Shown piece by piece: positions 10,623 to 22,499 of a stretch of DNA of 64,000 nucleotides (positions are counted from its first letter, which is position 1; every line of letters starts with the position of its first letter). The stretch comes from Rutpela maculata (Eukaryota; Arthropoda; Insecta; Coleoptera; Cerambycidae): positions 1,984,001-2,048,000 of the forward strand of contig OW386287.2 of assembly GCA_936432065.2 (NCBI GenBank), given 5' to 3'. The notes under the pieces are model-generated. The model saw only the letters and a list, made by a program, of their open reading frames with translations. It was not told the origin of the DNA and did not search any database. The position numbers and the translations under genes were made by a program.

Positions 10623-12689
10623 TATATGTTATTAAAAAATGTTAGTTAAGCATTACAAAACTGTCGAAAACGATTGAAGATAAAGATATTCAATATAGGA
10701 TCAGATGATAGAGTCAGTACGAGCACTATTAAAGCTGCAACAAAAAGTCAGCCATTTCATTTGCAGATGGCGTCACAGCTCGATTACAGATGACGTTGCG
10801 AAAAATCTGGTACCGCCAAAAAACATGAAATTTAAAAAAATCTACATGCGCTATCGTTTTCACAAAAAAATTGCTTCCCAAATGATTTCATGTAGTTTGG
10901 TATACAAAGTGATTTTGTAATCGAGAGATTGAAAAAAAACCATGACTATTAAACGATAATACTTTCTTGCACCGTGGGTACAAGAAAGTAAATAGGATGA
11001 CACGCAAAAATTTGGTCCGTTCTCAAGACATGCAACATTTTTTTATGCCGAAACTCAATCAACTTCACTTTACATAATTCAACTCGTTGAGGCCGTCCAA
11101 AAATAATAAGAAATCGATTACATATTCCGTTTTTTTATTTAGGATTTGGAGAGTGATGGATTCATGATTTATTTTAATATAAATAATATGATGTTTTTGC
11201 AGATTTGGGCGGACTCGGTTAGCCGGATTTAAATTAGCTCCTCCTTAGCGACCGCCTACAAGCATAAAAACTGTTTTTTTTTCGCATCGTGCAAAATAAC
11301 ATCTCAAAGACTTTATTATGACTTTCGGCTCTCTATAAAATATTGTTCCCTGTTGAAATCCAGTTCGCCTTTTTTATTTATATTTGCTTAAGGTTCATTA
11401 TTAAAACTGTGTTTACGGAGATTCGTTGTGTTGTTCATTGTTAACAATTTTTTCAGCGCTTGCACGGCAATTGTCAGCTACAAAGCGACAGCGCTGAAAG
11501 TGTAAAATAAAAGCAAGTCGTTGAAATTCATGCGTGGGAACCGTATTGTTCGTCAGCGACGATCCAACTAAAATGCCCTTTTTTTCCACTCGGTCGCGGT
11601 CCTGCATAACAGCGGCTCGAAGAAAGGCAGCAAAAACTCTCCCTCGACCGTCAAAAAGTCTGGGGGCTTACGGAAACTTTATCCGAAGTTAAATAATTTA
11701 GGCTTTTTATGTGCAGGCAGAGTGTATTTAAAAATAATATCGTGGCAGACGTTGACGTAGAGACGATTTTTAAGAAAGCTCAGTCTTATTTGAGCGCTAC
11801 GAAATGTAAACTTGCTTGTCCACTGCTGTTGTGACTGTGGGGAATTAATTATCGATTTCATGCAGGAAGTGAAAACCGTTTGAAAACGTATCATATTTGG
11901 TTTATGTAATATACATGGTAAGACAAAAAAAAACCAATAACCCTGATGACTTAACAAAGTTAAACTTCGAAAACTACAGACGACAACAATATGAAAATCT
12001 TATTTTTAAATATTTCTTTTGTCTGCACTCACAGTGGTCTCCAAGCTGCAGAAAGTTTGAGCAAAATGGATTCAAAAACGGGTTTCACAGAAAGTTTTCA
12101 GCATATCTGTAGAGTAAAAAAAAAAGCAAACCGGAAAATGCTAGCTGATCTCTTTCGCGAGATATTCAATTTCTAATTACACAGCCAAAAAAAGTGGTCT
12201 GTCCGGTGGAACAGATGCACTATTGACATCATATTATATCTGCAAATACTTATCTTTGCTGCTCTTGTGAATCCGAAAGTCAATATTGTTTAAGACTGTT
12301 GTGGGTCTTTTTTCAACTCTTTATTTACTAAATTAAAGTTTCCTTTATTGCGTGGGCGTACTCTCTATTCTCTCTAAACTTAGTTTCGCTCGAAAATGAA
12401 AATTGATGAGCGGGGGGGAAGGGAAATGGAAAACATTTTTTGACGAGGGACGACGATAAGATGGGAATAACTTTAGATATAAATGGTTTTAATAAATTTT
12501 CCGACTTTTTTTTATAAATTTATAAATTCCCAGATTTCCTTGACTAAAATCAAATTCCCTAACTTTTCCAGGTTTTCCCTGTTTTCCAGAAAGGATACAC
12601 CCTGCCCTAGACCGAATGGCAAGAAGGCAATTGAGACCTGAACTCATTCCAAGTTCCTTGACTTCTGGGCCTCCTAACCAGGACTACGG
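10623..12689. other. Long stretch without recognised feature
   Basis: Mixed AT-rich sequence with a GC-richer part near 11400-11660. Several open frames of 60-90 codons overlap on opposite strands (for example 11679-11957 minus and 11897-12112 plus) and none has a recognisable motif or a conserved second copy here. Nothing is called. Confidence 0.4.
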
Positions 12690-12990
12690 CAAGCAAAGCT
12701 CCTTATTTCAGAGGCCTTGAGACAAGCAGAACAAATCCTGCGACTAAGCAGGAAACGTGTCAGAACCGTTGTAGGTCTTTTGACTCGATAGGGCTCTTTC
12801 AGAGACACCAGCACACTACTGGGGTGGCTGATAACCCTCACTGCAGATTCTGCTGGGATGAGGAAGAAACTTCCATCCACATCCTAACTTCCTGCCCTAG
12901 TCTTATGAACTTGATGTACAAACACCTCGGCACTGGTGTTCCGGTGCTGGAGGAAGGATGTTGGCCTTTGGATGAGAATCCAACCTGAAT
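12690..12990 (+). pseudogene. LINE C-terminal zinc-knuckle remnant
   Basis: The first frame reads LRLSRKRVRTVVGLLTR (about 12740-12790) and the next frame reads HCRFCWDEEETSIHILTSCP (about 12838-12897). The Cys-x2-Cys-x7-8-His-x4-Cys pattern with EEET before it is the C-terminal zinc knuckle that follows the RNase H or terminal region of I, R1, LOA and Jockey elements, where the preceding text is usually (R)R.VVGLLTGHC.L..HL. One stop and one frameshift separate the two pieces. The fragment ends in a stop near 12988. The minus-strand open frames at 12674-12880 and 12838-13032 are shadows. Confidence 0.8.
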
Positions 12991-13029
12991 GGGAGAATAC
13001 ACTAAATTCGTAGCAGAAGCACAATGGGC

Positions 13030-13240
13030 CACCAGGCCTGAGTGCGGCGACCTTTCGTCGTACTCAAAAGTGAAAAACGAAACTCAAAAGTGAAAAATGG
13101 AACCCCAATAGGATAAATCGTTTTTCCGTCTCGTCTGTCTGTCCGTCCCAGCAATTTTATCTCCGAAACTATTATAGGTTGAAACATGTAGTTAAGAGTT
13201 TGGTGTTCCACAGACAGCTAGAAGTGAATGCCCCAAAAAT
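13030..13240. repeat. Possible repeat with TCTGTCTGTCCGTCC run
   Basis: The string CTCAAAAGTGAAAAA occurs twice in a row near 13060-13100 (period about 20 bp). A TCTGTCTGTCCGTCC run at 13133-13147 is followed by ATTTTATCTCCGAAACTATT. Families C and D in this window carry the same kind of run followed by a 'GATAACT...' stretch. I see no full-length partner. Confidence 0.3.
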
Positions 13241-14599
13241 ATTTCCCGATGCCCTTTTGATACCTATTCTTCTTTTTATTCACAACCGTCTTGCAGACGC
13301 TTTGCAACTCATGAACATTATTCTGATACCTATTAAGCTTCTATTTTCAGTTTTGTTGAGGTCCAGTTGAATGAAGCATATTTAGGAGTATACTATATTC
13401 TATCCCTCTACCCTTAGCTTATGATATTATGGACATTATATATACGTTTCCAGAAACCTGATCTCCTGGGTACAGGAGGGTATGAACTTTTCCTCTAACT
13501 CGTCTATTTTGGTGTAGAAAATCGTGTTTTGTGAAAAAAAATCATTTTATGACCCTGCCACCCTATTATATTGTCCATGGCGGCTTGCCTACTATTTTTC
13601 CAAATAATGTTGTCAAATAGGCATTGCAACCATAATTTGTTTCACGCCTACTCAGTGCAGTGGTGTGGTTGTGAGAGTTTAAGTAAGTTAAAATTTATCA
13701 CCAACAATAATTTTTAATCAATGCCCACCGTTTCTGTTACGTTGGTCTTTTATTTAAAAATCTCACCGAAATCGATTTTTCATTATTGACAAAATTCCAT
13801 CTCATTGCGCAAATTAATTCGTACCACATGTTTAATTATTATTATACGCAGTAAATTAATGTAAAAGTGAGAGCTTTATGTGTTTAAAAATTTAAACGCT
13901 GTTTTTATGAATCGTTTCCATTATGGTCCATAAATTTGCCCCGGGGCTCGTTTTAAAAATCACCTGCGTAATATGTATTTTAAATTGAGCGCTTGGAAAA
14001 ATTAATAGACAATGTTACTTAATTACGAGCGAAGTGCTTCTACAAATAAACCATTATTACGTTTAAAGTGTGAAATGTGCGAGCTCTGGAGCTCGTTGAA
14101 TGCTGTCAGCGCTATAACGTGTCACTCCTCGCGTGTCGGAAAATTTTAATCGCGTTAATTTATTAAAGGTTTTTATCTTTGCCCTCTAGTGTGCATATTA
14201 AACCACCATATGAATATCACATCAAGGACCCCCGACGCAAACTCTTCAATTTCATAGCCACTCGGCCTTTCGCTCGCTGCTCGCTCTAACAACCCTTATA
14301 TTTGCTTTCGCCTTTTCCTCCCTATGAAAATCAATTATTTAACAAATTTATAACAAGTTTGTTGGTTCTTTACCACCGGGTGCAATTTCATCCTAAATGC
14401 CTTCTCTCGGTCTTATTTCACTCAAAGTGGCATATAAATTACTGCAAGCGTCTAAATGGGCTCATATTCGTTTATTGGTTATGTTTCTTATATACAACGT
14501 AAAGATAAAAAATTGATATTGGTTATATGGCAAATGGTTAATAACAGATTGGGACCACAAAAACAGAAAATGAGAACTGGTATAAAAGTAAATGATGAA
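13241..14599. other. Spacer with GC-richer block at 13900-14300
   Basis: No coding or repeat signature recognised. The part from about 13900 to 14300 has more CpG and is single-copy in the window. Confidence 0.4.
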
Positions 14600-16595
14600 A
14601 TAATAAATGACGAAAAAAAAAAGTGAAATATTTGGTAATTATTTTTCTACATGTGTTAAAGATAAACTGGATAACCATTTTGGAAATAACTTATCAAATA
14701 ATTGTACAATATCCAGGAAAATAATTAATTCAACAATTTCCTTTGTGACAGGAGAAGAAATTATTAATATAATTGATAATATGAAAAACAAGAATTCCAC
14801 GAGCGTTGACGAAATACCTATCCGACTATTAAAGTTCTGTAAATACGTTGTACCAGATTCTCTTGCACATCTTATTAACTTATCGGTAAAACTTGGACAG
14901 TTTCCGGATATTTTAAAATTAGGTAAAGTAATTCCCTTATTGAAAAAAGATGATCCACACTTGGTAGAAATTAAAGGCCCATAACTTTACTAAGCTACTT
15001 ATCTAAAATTCCGGAAAAAGCAGTTGCCAATAGAATACACCTATATTCAGAATCAAATAATTTATTTTCTGACAGTTTAGTTATAGAGACAATAAATCTA
15101 CAGAACTAGCGACACTAGAACTTGTTCAAAAAATCTACCATTATCCTGATAAAGGTAAAAAAGTAGCTAGTCTTCTTTGATCTAACTGTAGCTTTTGATT
15201 CAGTTAATCCGAAATTTTTTGAGGACAAATTAAAAAAAATAAGAATAAACGGAAACATTCTGAAATGGTTAACTTCTTACCTGGACAATCGGAAAATTTT
15301 AGTTTCAATAAACTCAAAAATGACTAACATCATTAATATGGAAATCGGTGTATCTCAAGGTTCCATTATTGGCCCACTTTTCTTTCTTATTTTCGTCAAT
15401 GATTTACCAGATTATATTAACAGAAGGTGAGGTATTTATGTAAGCGGATCACACATCTGTCATAATCCACAGTGAAACCATTGAACATTTAGAAAATAGA
15501 ACTGCTAGAGTCATTAAGAAATTTGAAGACTGGTATTTTAAAAATTCTCTAATTATTAACGTGAAAAATCGGTATTTTTGTATTTTACAAATATTATATC
15601 TAATAATAGTCCTAAAATAGAAAACAACATTCTTGGGCTCAGTGATAAATGCAACATTAAATAGATACCTGTTAGCAAGAACAATATTTGCAATTTTAAA
15701 TTTAAAAAAAGAATTGAATAACACTACATTAATGACATGCTACTACTCAGTATATTCAGCCATTAGCTACAATATTAGTATATGGGGTGAATCAGCTGAG
15801 GCGAGTAGACTTTTTGCAATGCAAAAGAGAATTATGCGAATTCTGTTTGGTTTGAACCACAGAGAATTATGCAGAGATACATTTAAAACAAAAAAAATAT
15901 GACTGTGACATGCATTTACATATTTAAAATTTCTTGTTTCATGCAAAAAATAAATTTAAAACATACACAATTACCCCACCAGAAGTGCGGGGAAAATACA
16001 CATAAATATTTTCAACCTTAGCAAATATAAAAAATCACCCCCCTGTGCTGGTAATTATATATATAATGAACTTCCTATAGAAATAAGGTCACAAAATTCT
16101 TTTAGATTATTCAAAAACAAACTGAAAATGTTTTTGAATGAACATTGTTTTTATAACATGGCCGAGTTTTTTTATCGGTAATAGGGAATAGCTTCACCTT
16201 TATTTGTACATATACAGTATCGAACAGTCTTGGATTAGGCATGCAAACAGAGCTGCCCACGCACATGTAGTGAGGAAAGCAGGTGGCACGAGTAGGATGT
16301 GTTATACGATAAAAATGAATAGCCTAGTTGCTTCGCTCTCGCTTGCTCTTATTATCATACCTAATCAAACGCTTGTCGATACTGTATATTTGTTACTTTG
16401 CTTTTTATGCTTTCTTTTTTATTATATATTTTTGTAGTATTGTTTGTTTTATAACGATGTTTATAACATATGACATATATTATATTAATTGGTTTTTATA
16501 TTTTATATCTTATATCTTATGTGAATTTTAATGACAAAACCGATATTGTTTCTGTAACAAGATTTATGGTGAATAAATTTATTCTATTCTATTCA
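14600..16595 (+). pseudogene. Jockey-like non-LTR element, long decayed copy
   Basis: The best-preserved LINE here. Before the RT it reads YFSTCVKDKLDNHF, then VDEIPIRLLKFC and FPDILKLGKVIPLLKKDD (14810-14955), the standard lead-in to the fingers. It continues with NKSTELATLELVQ, motif A FDLTVAFDSV (one frameshift before it), LKWLTSYLDNRKILVSIN, and IGVSQGSIIGPLFFLIFVND (about 15343-15402). The catalytic box reads stop-ADH (15437-15448) instead of YADD, so the second Asp is lost. C-terminal parts read YYSVYSAISYNISIWGES, KRIMRILFGLNHRELCRDTF, and KNKLKMFLNEHCFYNMAEFF (to 16170). The 3' end is AATAAA followed by a short TTCTA-type repeat at 16578-16595. A MITE sits in the 3' UTR (16215-16384). 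Confidence 0.9.
16215..16384. mobile_element. TA-flanked MITE in LINE 3' UTR
   Basis: A 170-bp element with imperfect TIRs of about 30 bp: CAGTATCGAACAG..TTGGATTAGGCATG at the left, and its partner CAGTATCGACAAGCGTTTGA at the right in reverse complement. TATA is present on both outer sides (16211-16214 and 16385-16388), consistent with TA duplication. A related right end lies at 22285-22341. The host is the 3' part of the Jockey-like element, so the insertion is younger than that LINE copy. Confidence 0.8.
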
Positions 16596-17631
16596 ATTTT
16601 ATGCATCTCGGCAGTAGCAACTTACTCTGAATTAAAATTACTTTGGTGCCTTTTTCTGAATTACTGTTAATTTGACAAAATATTTACAAAAAACCTTCTC
16701 GATACCATGACTAGGGAGATTTTCGTTCTTTCCCTGAACACTGAATTAAAGAAAATTTGATCTCTTACAATCATTTTAGAAGTTTATAAACGTACAACAC
16801 CATAATCGATTTACGACACTTAAACATTGGCAAAATGAACATAATATATTTATCACAATGTTAGCAAAAATAATGCATATCCTCAGACGTATATAAAAAA
16901 TAATTGAAACAGTATATTTTCACCCGGCGAGCAACGACTCGAAATGCATTACGCCTTACTTTATTGTTATGAATGTCGTATAAGTCACATAAATGTGCAC
17001 GTAAATTTGATAACGACGGACATTCCGTTTATATGACAAACACTAATTTCAATACCATTAAGCTTATTTTATTTCATTGCATTTTTGTATGAATTGAAAG
17101 GGGGCTTTTATCGAGGGGGCAGTCTATAAAATAGAAGCTTTACGTACTTATAAATGATAATTAAACGAGAGTGGATATTGGAAGTTCTCGAGATATGCGC
17201 GTTTTGGAATAATTTCTCTTCAGCGCAGCAGAGATAAGGGCTCAAGATACACAAATAAGAGACTTATGGAACTTACAGTTAGAATAATAGTATAATTTAT
17301 ATACAATAATGGCACCTAGAAATCTTGAGTTGATCCCTCTAATAAGATAGAGTGAAATATAAATAGCAATTTACGTGAAAGAAAGCGACATATTAACATT
17401 GATGCCAGACACTTCAGCATGTTAAGAGTTCCGCCGACGACTAAAAGTATCTAAAGAGAAAAGTGGCAACAGCGTAGGTTAAACCTGTTTCTTTTCAGCA
17501 CATTATTTTGTCAATTTCTCTTCTCTTCTACCTTACATTGACATCGACTCAATATTTTAAAATGCCACTGCTGTATTTAAAACATAAGTAGTTTTCTAAG
17601 GTCACTCTCAGTAAAGAGTTGTTTTGTTTTG
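16596..17631. other. Spacer, nothing recognised
   Basis: AT-rich with a slightly GC-richer part at 16920-17260. No motif, no repeat partner in the window. Confidence 0.4.
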
Positions 17632-17960
17632 TTATTATACTCTTCGAATATCTGAAAATGAGAAGTATATTACATCGGATCAGCACATTTCTGAAACCGT
17701 AAATATCGCTGATGAAGAAAAAAATTCACATCGTTGTGTTGTCATAGAATTCAAAATGTACCGCCGTCCGCCTGTCTGTCATGCTTCTTCTAAGAACGAT
17801 GACACAACACAAGAAAAAATTGATGGCATTGCAACAAAAAGTTTTTCTTTAGTGCAGGAAATTCTATCAAAATACTCAGTAGTTTCATTAGGTAAGTAGA
17901 AAAAGAAGCAAAAATTCTAAATTCACACCTCCTCCCCCCCTCTCCCCTTCGTTTCCCTCA
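17632..17960 (+). repeat. Family C-related repeat, left arm of a foldback
   Basis: It starts TTATACTCTTCG as in the copy at 23850, and shares GATCAGCACATTTCT, AAATATCGCT and the CCGCCTGTCTGTC run with it. From about 17840 it differs from that copy. The part 17840-17960 (ending in GTAGAAAAAGAAGCAAAAAT) is the inverted partner of 18715-18820. The open frame at 17624-17899 is only the translation of this repeat. Confidence 0.7.
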
Positions 17961-18112
17961 CCCTTCACCACCCATAAGAACAGTGTAAATTACAATATCT
18001 AATATACGGTTATTTATTTATTTTTAAAAAACCAAAACTCCCCATTAAATGACTATTATCAGGTTATAATGTGATTACTTCCGAATACTCTTACACCCAT
18101 CCCCCACCAATT

Positions 18113-18280
18113 TGTTGAGAAACAATGAATTGATATAAATAATTTATAGTATGCTATGTTGTTATAGTTATGTAAGTTTATTATATTTGACGAATTGACT
18201 TGTATTATTTTATATTCTGAAATCTGCTTTTATTAAATTTATCACACACATTCTGTCCACTATTACTACCCTTCCTTTCA
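18113..18280 (+). repeat. Putative copia-type 5' LTR
   Basis: It is bounded by TGTTGAGA at the left and CTTTCA at the right, ending three bases before the primer site. At 168 bp it is short but in range for copia LTRs. No second LTR is present, so the borders are inferred from the TG/CA ends and the primer site. Confidence 0.6.
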
Positions 18281-18283
18281 AGA

Positions 18284-18297
18284 GGTTATGGGCCCAG
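18284..18297 (+). other. Copia-type primer binding site
   Basis: GGTTATGGGCCCAG equals the primer site I know from Drosophila copia, which pairs with an internal part of initiator tRNA-Met cleaved in the anticodon stem. It lies 3 bases after the LTR end and 57 bases before a gag start. Confidence 0.8.
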
Positions 18298-18353
18298 AAG
18301 AAATTGTTTAAAATTGTGGAAACTATAATTATTAAATTTTTATAATTATAATA

Positions 18354-18515
18354 ATGGCTGTTGAAGTTGATAAATGTCACATTCCTTTATTCAATGGAAC
18401 CAATTTCGACAACTGGAAGTTTCGAGTCATAATTTTAATGGAAGACAGAGATTGTGTGGAATGTTTGAATGGTTTGCCGGAAGATTACATTCCGCACAAT
18501 ACAATTAAGGTGGTG
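18354..18515 (+). pseudogene. gag: Copia gag N-terminal fragment
   Basis: The frame starts with Met at 18354 and reads IPLFNGTNFDNWKFRVIILM (about residues 10-29), then the stretch VECLNGLPEDYI. 'F.G.NF..WKF.....L' is the N-terminal signature of copia-type gag (UBN2/gag-polypeptide group). This gene would make the capsid of a copia particle. Similarity ends near 18515 and the open frame closes at 18548, so only about 55 of several hundred residues remain. No protease, integrase or RT follows. The fragment lies in the spacer between two foldback arms (17632-17960 and 18550-18820), so the copia copy inserted there and was then truncated. Confidence 0.8.
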
Positions 18516-18549
18516 GATTTTATCTTTTTAGAGTTTTTATTGGTTTAAA

Positions 18550-18820
18550 TTGCAAAAGAAATCCCTAATCACCCGTTTGATGTTTTTTTATCATAAAAAG
18601 GTGATTTAGTCAATTCAGATGAAAATTTCTCACACTTTTGGGGTTGGGGTGTGCGGTGTTACTTGTTCTTATATTAAAAAATATGTAATTATTTAAATGA
18701 CTTTTAGCGAGGAGGGATGAAGGGGTGAATTTGGTTTTTTTACTTCTTTTTCTACTTAGTTATCGAAACTTAGTATTTTAAGAGAATTTCCTGCAAAAGA
18801 ATAACTTCTTGTAGTTCTGA
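18550..18820 (-). repeat. Right arm of foldback paired with 17632-17960
   Basis: ACTTCTTTTTCTACTTAG (about 18746-18763) and GAGAATTTCCTGCA (about 18781-18794) are the reverse complement, with few changes, of 17850-17910. A G-rich stretch (18640-18735) mirrors the C-rich stretch at 17925-17970. Confidence 0.65.
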
Positions 18821-20346
18821 TTCTAGTGGCAAGTTCTAATATCAATTCCAATGTTACCCAAACCCAAATAAGGGTTGTTTTTTAATGTGTTCCCGAGATT
18901 TTTCGCCAACGCGGGTGACGGATTCGTTTTCAGCACCCCAAAATTAGTAAAAAAGATGGCTTCCACACTTGAGCGGATGAGCCAAAAAAGCTCTTTTTTT
19001 TAACATTGTTCTTTGTTCAGTAAGTTTTTGAAAAGTCATGAAATATTTTAAGATAATAATACGTAATGAAGAATGTTCTAACCTTTTATAAAATTCTACA
19101 AACACGCGTATTTAATATATTTTCAAAAACTGCGAAAAGCATGTAGAATGTTCCAACAATTATACAAAAAAAATTCAATTATTCAACAATTCGAATTCGT
19201 TTATCACAAATGTAAGCTATATTATTGAGTTTTGTTACATTAGAAAATTTCGGTTAATTTCTTTTTTCAACATGGAACACTATGTTATCCTTCGGGTTTC
19301 TGTTTATTTCCTGCTATTTCTCATTGTTTATGTCTTAATAAACTTCATCATAAAATTCTACTTGAAAAATCAAACAGTTCATTTAAAAGCACAAAGGCAG
19401 GGTATTTTCATGGCTCTATTTCAAATTGAGAGAATCAAATATTATAGAATAAAATATTTTAGCAAATACGGGGGGCTATTTTCAAACCCCCCGCCCACCT
19501 CTAACAATTTGTAACATATGCGAAATTCCCCGTAAACGAACATTTATATTAGTTACACCCTTTAATACAGGAACTTTGCCTATTATATAGTCTCATTGAG
19601 TAACATTACATTTTGATTGTGAAAAAATTTTAAAAGGTCTTTGTTGGGATACCGACAAAATTTGTTTACCTTAAACCAAATCGCCGGATCAAATAAAATA
19701 TTTATGCTCAAAAAAGTTTAACATTAATAACAATTGTATCAATAAGTGACAACGTTATTTTACCATTACCTGCGGAATTTCTTGACGCTTTAAATTTTAA
19801 TGGAATACCTCCATCGTTCAATTCCCACTAAAAATAGGGGCAATTGTCATCGTTTTGTGAAACTCAAATATTCATCACTGGTTTAATATATGCGAAAAGG
19901 TTAATTGTGCACAACTTACATGAAAATTGTTTATATTTAGAAGCTATGACTTGACTATTTATAGTCAAGTCTTAGGTTTAGAGAATACGTATGTACATAC
20001 TTATCACATTCTGTTATTGCATTGTCTCTTTGCTTTCAGAGAAGACAGTCTCATATGCGTCTAGTTTTTCTTTGCGATAATATAAATGTCGCTCTACAAA
20101 GTAATGTACATTGTTTTGTGACTCACTCTATACTGTCGTCGGATCGCTCTCGCACGATTGGGAAATCACGCCCTTACCTGCAAAAAAAAACAAAGAATTA
20201 TTATAACGCAACAAGTAGCTAACATGGATAAAAGATAACGATTTGTAGGCCAATGCAAGCGACCGTTCGGTTTTTTTACTCGCATCGACACAGTAGAGTT
20301 ACTGCGATAATAGGATATGCATATATACAACCAACTATATCATATA
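18821..20346. other. Spacer, nothing certain recognised
   Basis: The 80-codon frame at 19272-19514 is hydrophobic (residues 8-33) but has no family motif and no second copy. A short perfect hairpin with 11-bp arms, GACTTGACTAT facing its complement, lies at 19948-19971. Confidence 0.4.
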
Positions 20347-20547
20347 CAGGGTGGACCAAATTAAATGGAATTTGAGGTTTTCTCTGAAATTATGATAGAT
20401 AGACAAAAACCAATATGGGTGTCCTGAGCTCGAATCGAAAATCGAGTAACACATTCTTAAGGCACATTTTTGAGTAGAATTCGTTGCTGATAAGAAGAAG
20501 TTTTCGATATATAGACATGACTTGTGTTTTTTAAATGGAACACCCTG
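20347..20547. mobile_element. TA-flanked MITE, 201 bp
   Basis: The ends are CAGGGTGGACCA and, at the right in reverse complement, CAGGGTGTTCCA. TA is present on both sides (20345-20346 and 20548-20549). The left half matches 10530-10622 in inverted orientation. TIR and TA target fit a Tc1/mariner non-autonomous element. Confidence 0.85.
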
Positions 20548-20665
20548 TAAATTATTTCATTATTCGATTACAACTTAAATTAGCTATCCAACGATATATC
20601 ATATTATGTCATATTAGTAGTGGTTAATTTTCGCAAAAAAAAAACAAAACAAAAATGACGTCCTG

Positions 20666-20985
20666 ACAGTAGATCCATGAACGTGTGGATTTACGGGTTT
20701 CGCAAATTCCATAATTCGTTTTGGCTATTATTTCTAGTAGTTTTACGATATATGATCGATAAACCTTTTACCCGTCCTATGTAACTAACATATTAAGAAA
20801 AGTTTCATATAAATTAAATTGAACGAAGTAAAAGGCCTTCTGTCTAATGCATTAAAAAGAGTTATTGCTGATTATTGCCAAAAATGCATAGAGCTCGGTA
20901 TAGAGTATGCCAAAAAAAGTTGAAGAGAACGTGGGATACGGATATTCGGATTGACACAGTACCTAATTATCTCAATAATTACAAA
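20666..20985 (+). repeat. Dispersed repeat family A, copy 2
   Basis: Direct-orientation partner of 5283-5632 with the same landmarks. Near its end the frame reads WDTDIRIDTVPNYLNNY, comparable to the MDIRTDTVPDSANNY string of copy 1. After 20985 the two copies diverge. Confidence 0.75.
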
Positions 20986-21799
20986 TGTAAGAGGCGGCAA
21001 CAATGTGGGTCAGTGACAGCATTAGTGATTGTGATAAAGTTAAATATGATTATAAATAAGTTTATTTACGTTGTTATTTTGTATCATAATTACAATATGA
21101 AGCATGAATTAATATATACATACATTCGTAACATGTGGTAGACTATAAAATTAATAAGAGGAGCTATTAATTTCTTATAAAAGGCAAAACCGTAATGGTA
21201 ATCTTAAATACAATTCTGTGGTAGAACGTAGTCAAAAACGGTTAAACATACCTACTATTTTGTTCGATAAAAATGCCGCACATTTTTTTTGCACCAATGT
21301 CAGCACTGTACGTTCACACTGCAGAAGAGGATTCCCGCATCAAAATCAAAATAACGTTGATTATTTCCCTCATAAATTATAGACCAATGACATTTCGTGA
21401 ATTTTTAAATTTCAACCAATGACAACAGTTTTACACTGAATAAACGCAAGCTAGCTTTATTGAAAAATTACCAGCAAATAAATTACCTCTAGCTTTTAAA
21501 TGCACATAACTGATTTAATTTACTCTCAATTGGACTAAAAACAAAATAAAACATATTAGAAATACAAGAATTATTATTTTTGTTTATAATTACTATGTGT
21601 ATTTATGCAATTTTACAAAAATATTTTATATATCAAACTGTCAGATTTACAATCACGATCGCGTAACAAAAGTCAAATAGGCATCTACCGCATCCGTTTC
21701 CATGGCTACAAAACAAAAGCATATTTTTCAAATAAAAAATGAATCGTTTTGGGAAGATAGAATTTGTTAAAATTAACAAGGAAAAGAGTACGTAAGGAA
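20986..21799. other. AT-rich spacer, nothing recognised
   Basis: No repeat partner or coding motif seen. Confidence 0.4.
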
Positions 21800-22062
21800 T
21801 TTGTTCATTTGGGAAATAATCTTGACATATACCCTCGAGCTTTAAATCTTATCAAACAAACTGCGGGAAGCTACATTTTTTGCAAAATTTTGCTTTTAAG
21901 TAAATGTTCTCGACTTAATAATTTACACAAAAAAGTATATTTTTAAGGTAAATTATTAAGTCTCGAATATTTTCTAAGCAAAATTTTCCAAAAAAAGTAA
22001 CCCGAAGTTTATCCGATAAAATTCAGAGCTCTCGGGATATAACCTGTGAATATTTCTTAGCA
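21800..22062. repeat. Imperfect 260-bp palindrome
   Basis: The core GACTTAATAATTTAC (21909-21923) faces GTAAATTATTAAGTC (about 21947-21961). Pairing continues outward through GCAAAATTTTGCTT against AAGCAAAATTTTCC, and GAGCTTTAAATCTTATC against GATAAAATTCAGAGCTC. The centre is near 21935 and the arms are about 115 bp. No flanking duplication was recognised. Confidence 0.7.
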
Positions 22063-22284
22063 AAAAATCTTCAGAAATGCAGTTCTCATAATAAATTGGT
22101 TCTTTATATTTAACCTAGGATTTATAGCAAAACTATCGGAAAAAAATGGCAAGATAACTGGATTTTGGAATATACAGATTCAGAAAGTCCTTCGTTTGGC
22201 ATTGCGCTATTAACCGACCGCCCACAATAAAGACGTCTACTAGTACTCTAACAGAGGTAAAGAGTGGACACACCCATCAAGAGC

Positions 22285-22341
22285 GTGCCGCGCTCTCGCT
22301 TGCTCTTATTGCCAACCCAATACGTGCACTTTCCGATACTG
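22285..22341 (+). mobile_element. MITE remnant related to 16215-16384
   Basis: It shares GCTCTCGCTTGCTCTTATT and the terminal CGATACTG followed by TA with the right end of the MITE at 16215-16384. The left terminus is not present. Confidence 0.6.
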
Positions 22342-22499
22342 TATGATAATTTATGGTTAACATTAACATTTTTATAAGTGATATCAATTACGAGAACTGA
22401 AAGTAATAAAATAAATATGCTGTTGTTTATATTAAGGAAGAAAAAAATTATAACTTCAAATTTTCTTAGTTAAACTGAATATACTGAGTGTTTTCAAAA

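Noticed and set aside
19272..19514. 80-codon frame with a hydrophobic N-terminal half
   Set aside because: Hydrophobic strings are expected from T-rich DNA; no family motif, no exon context.
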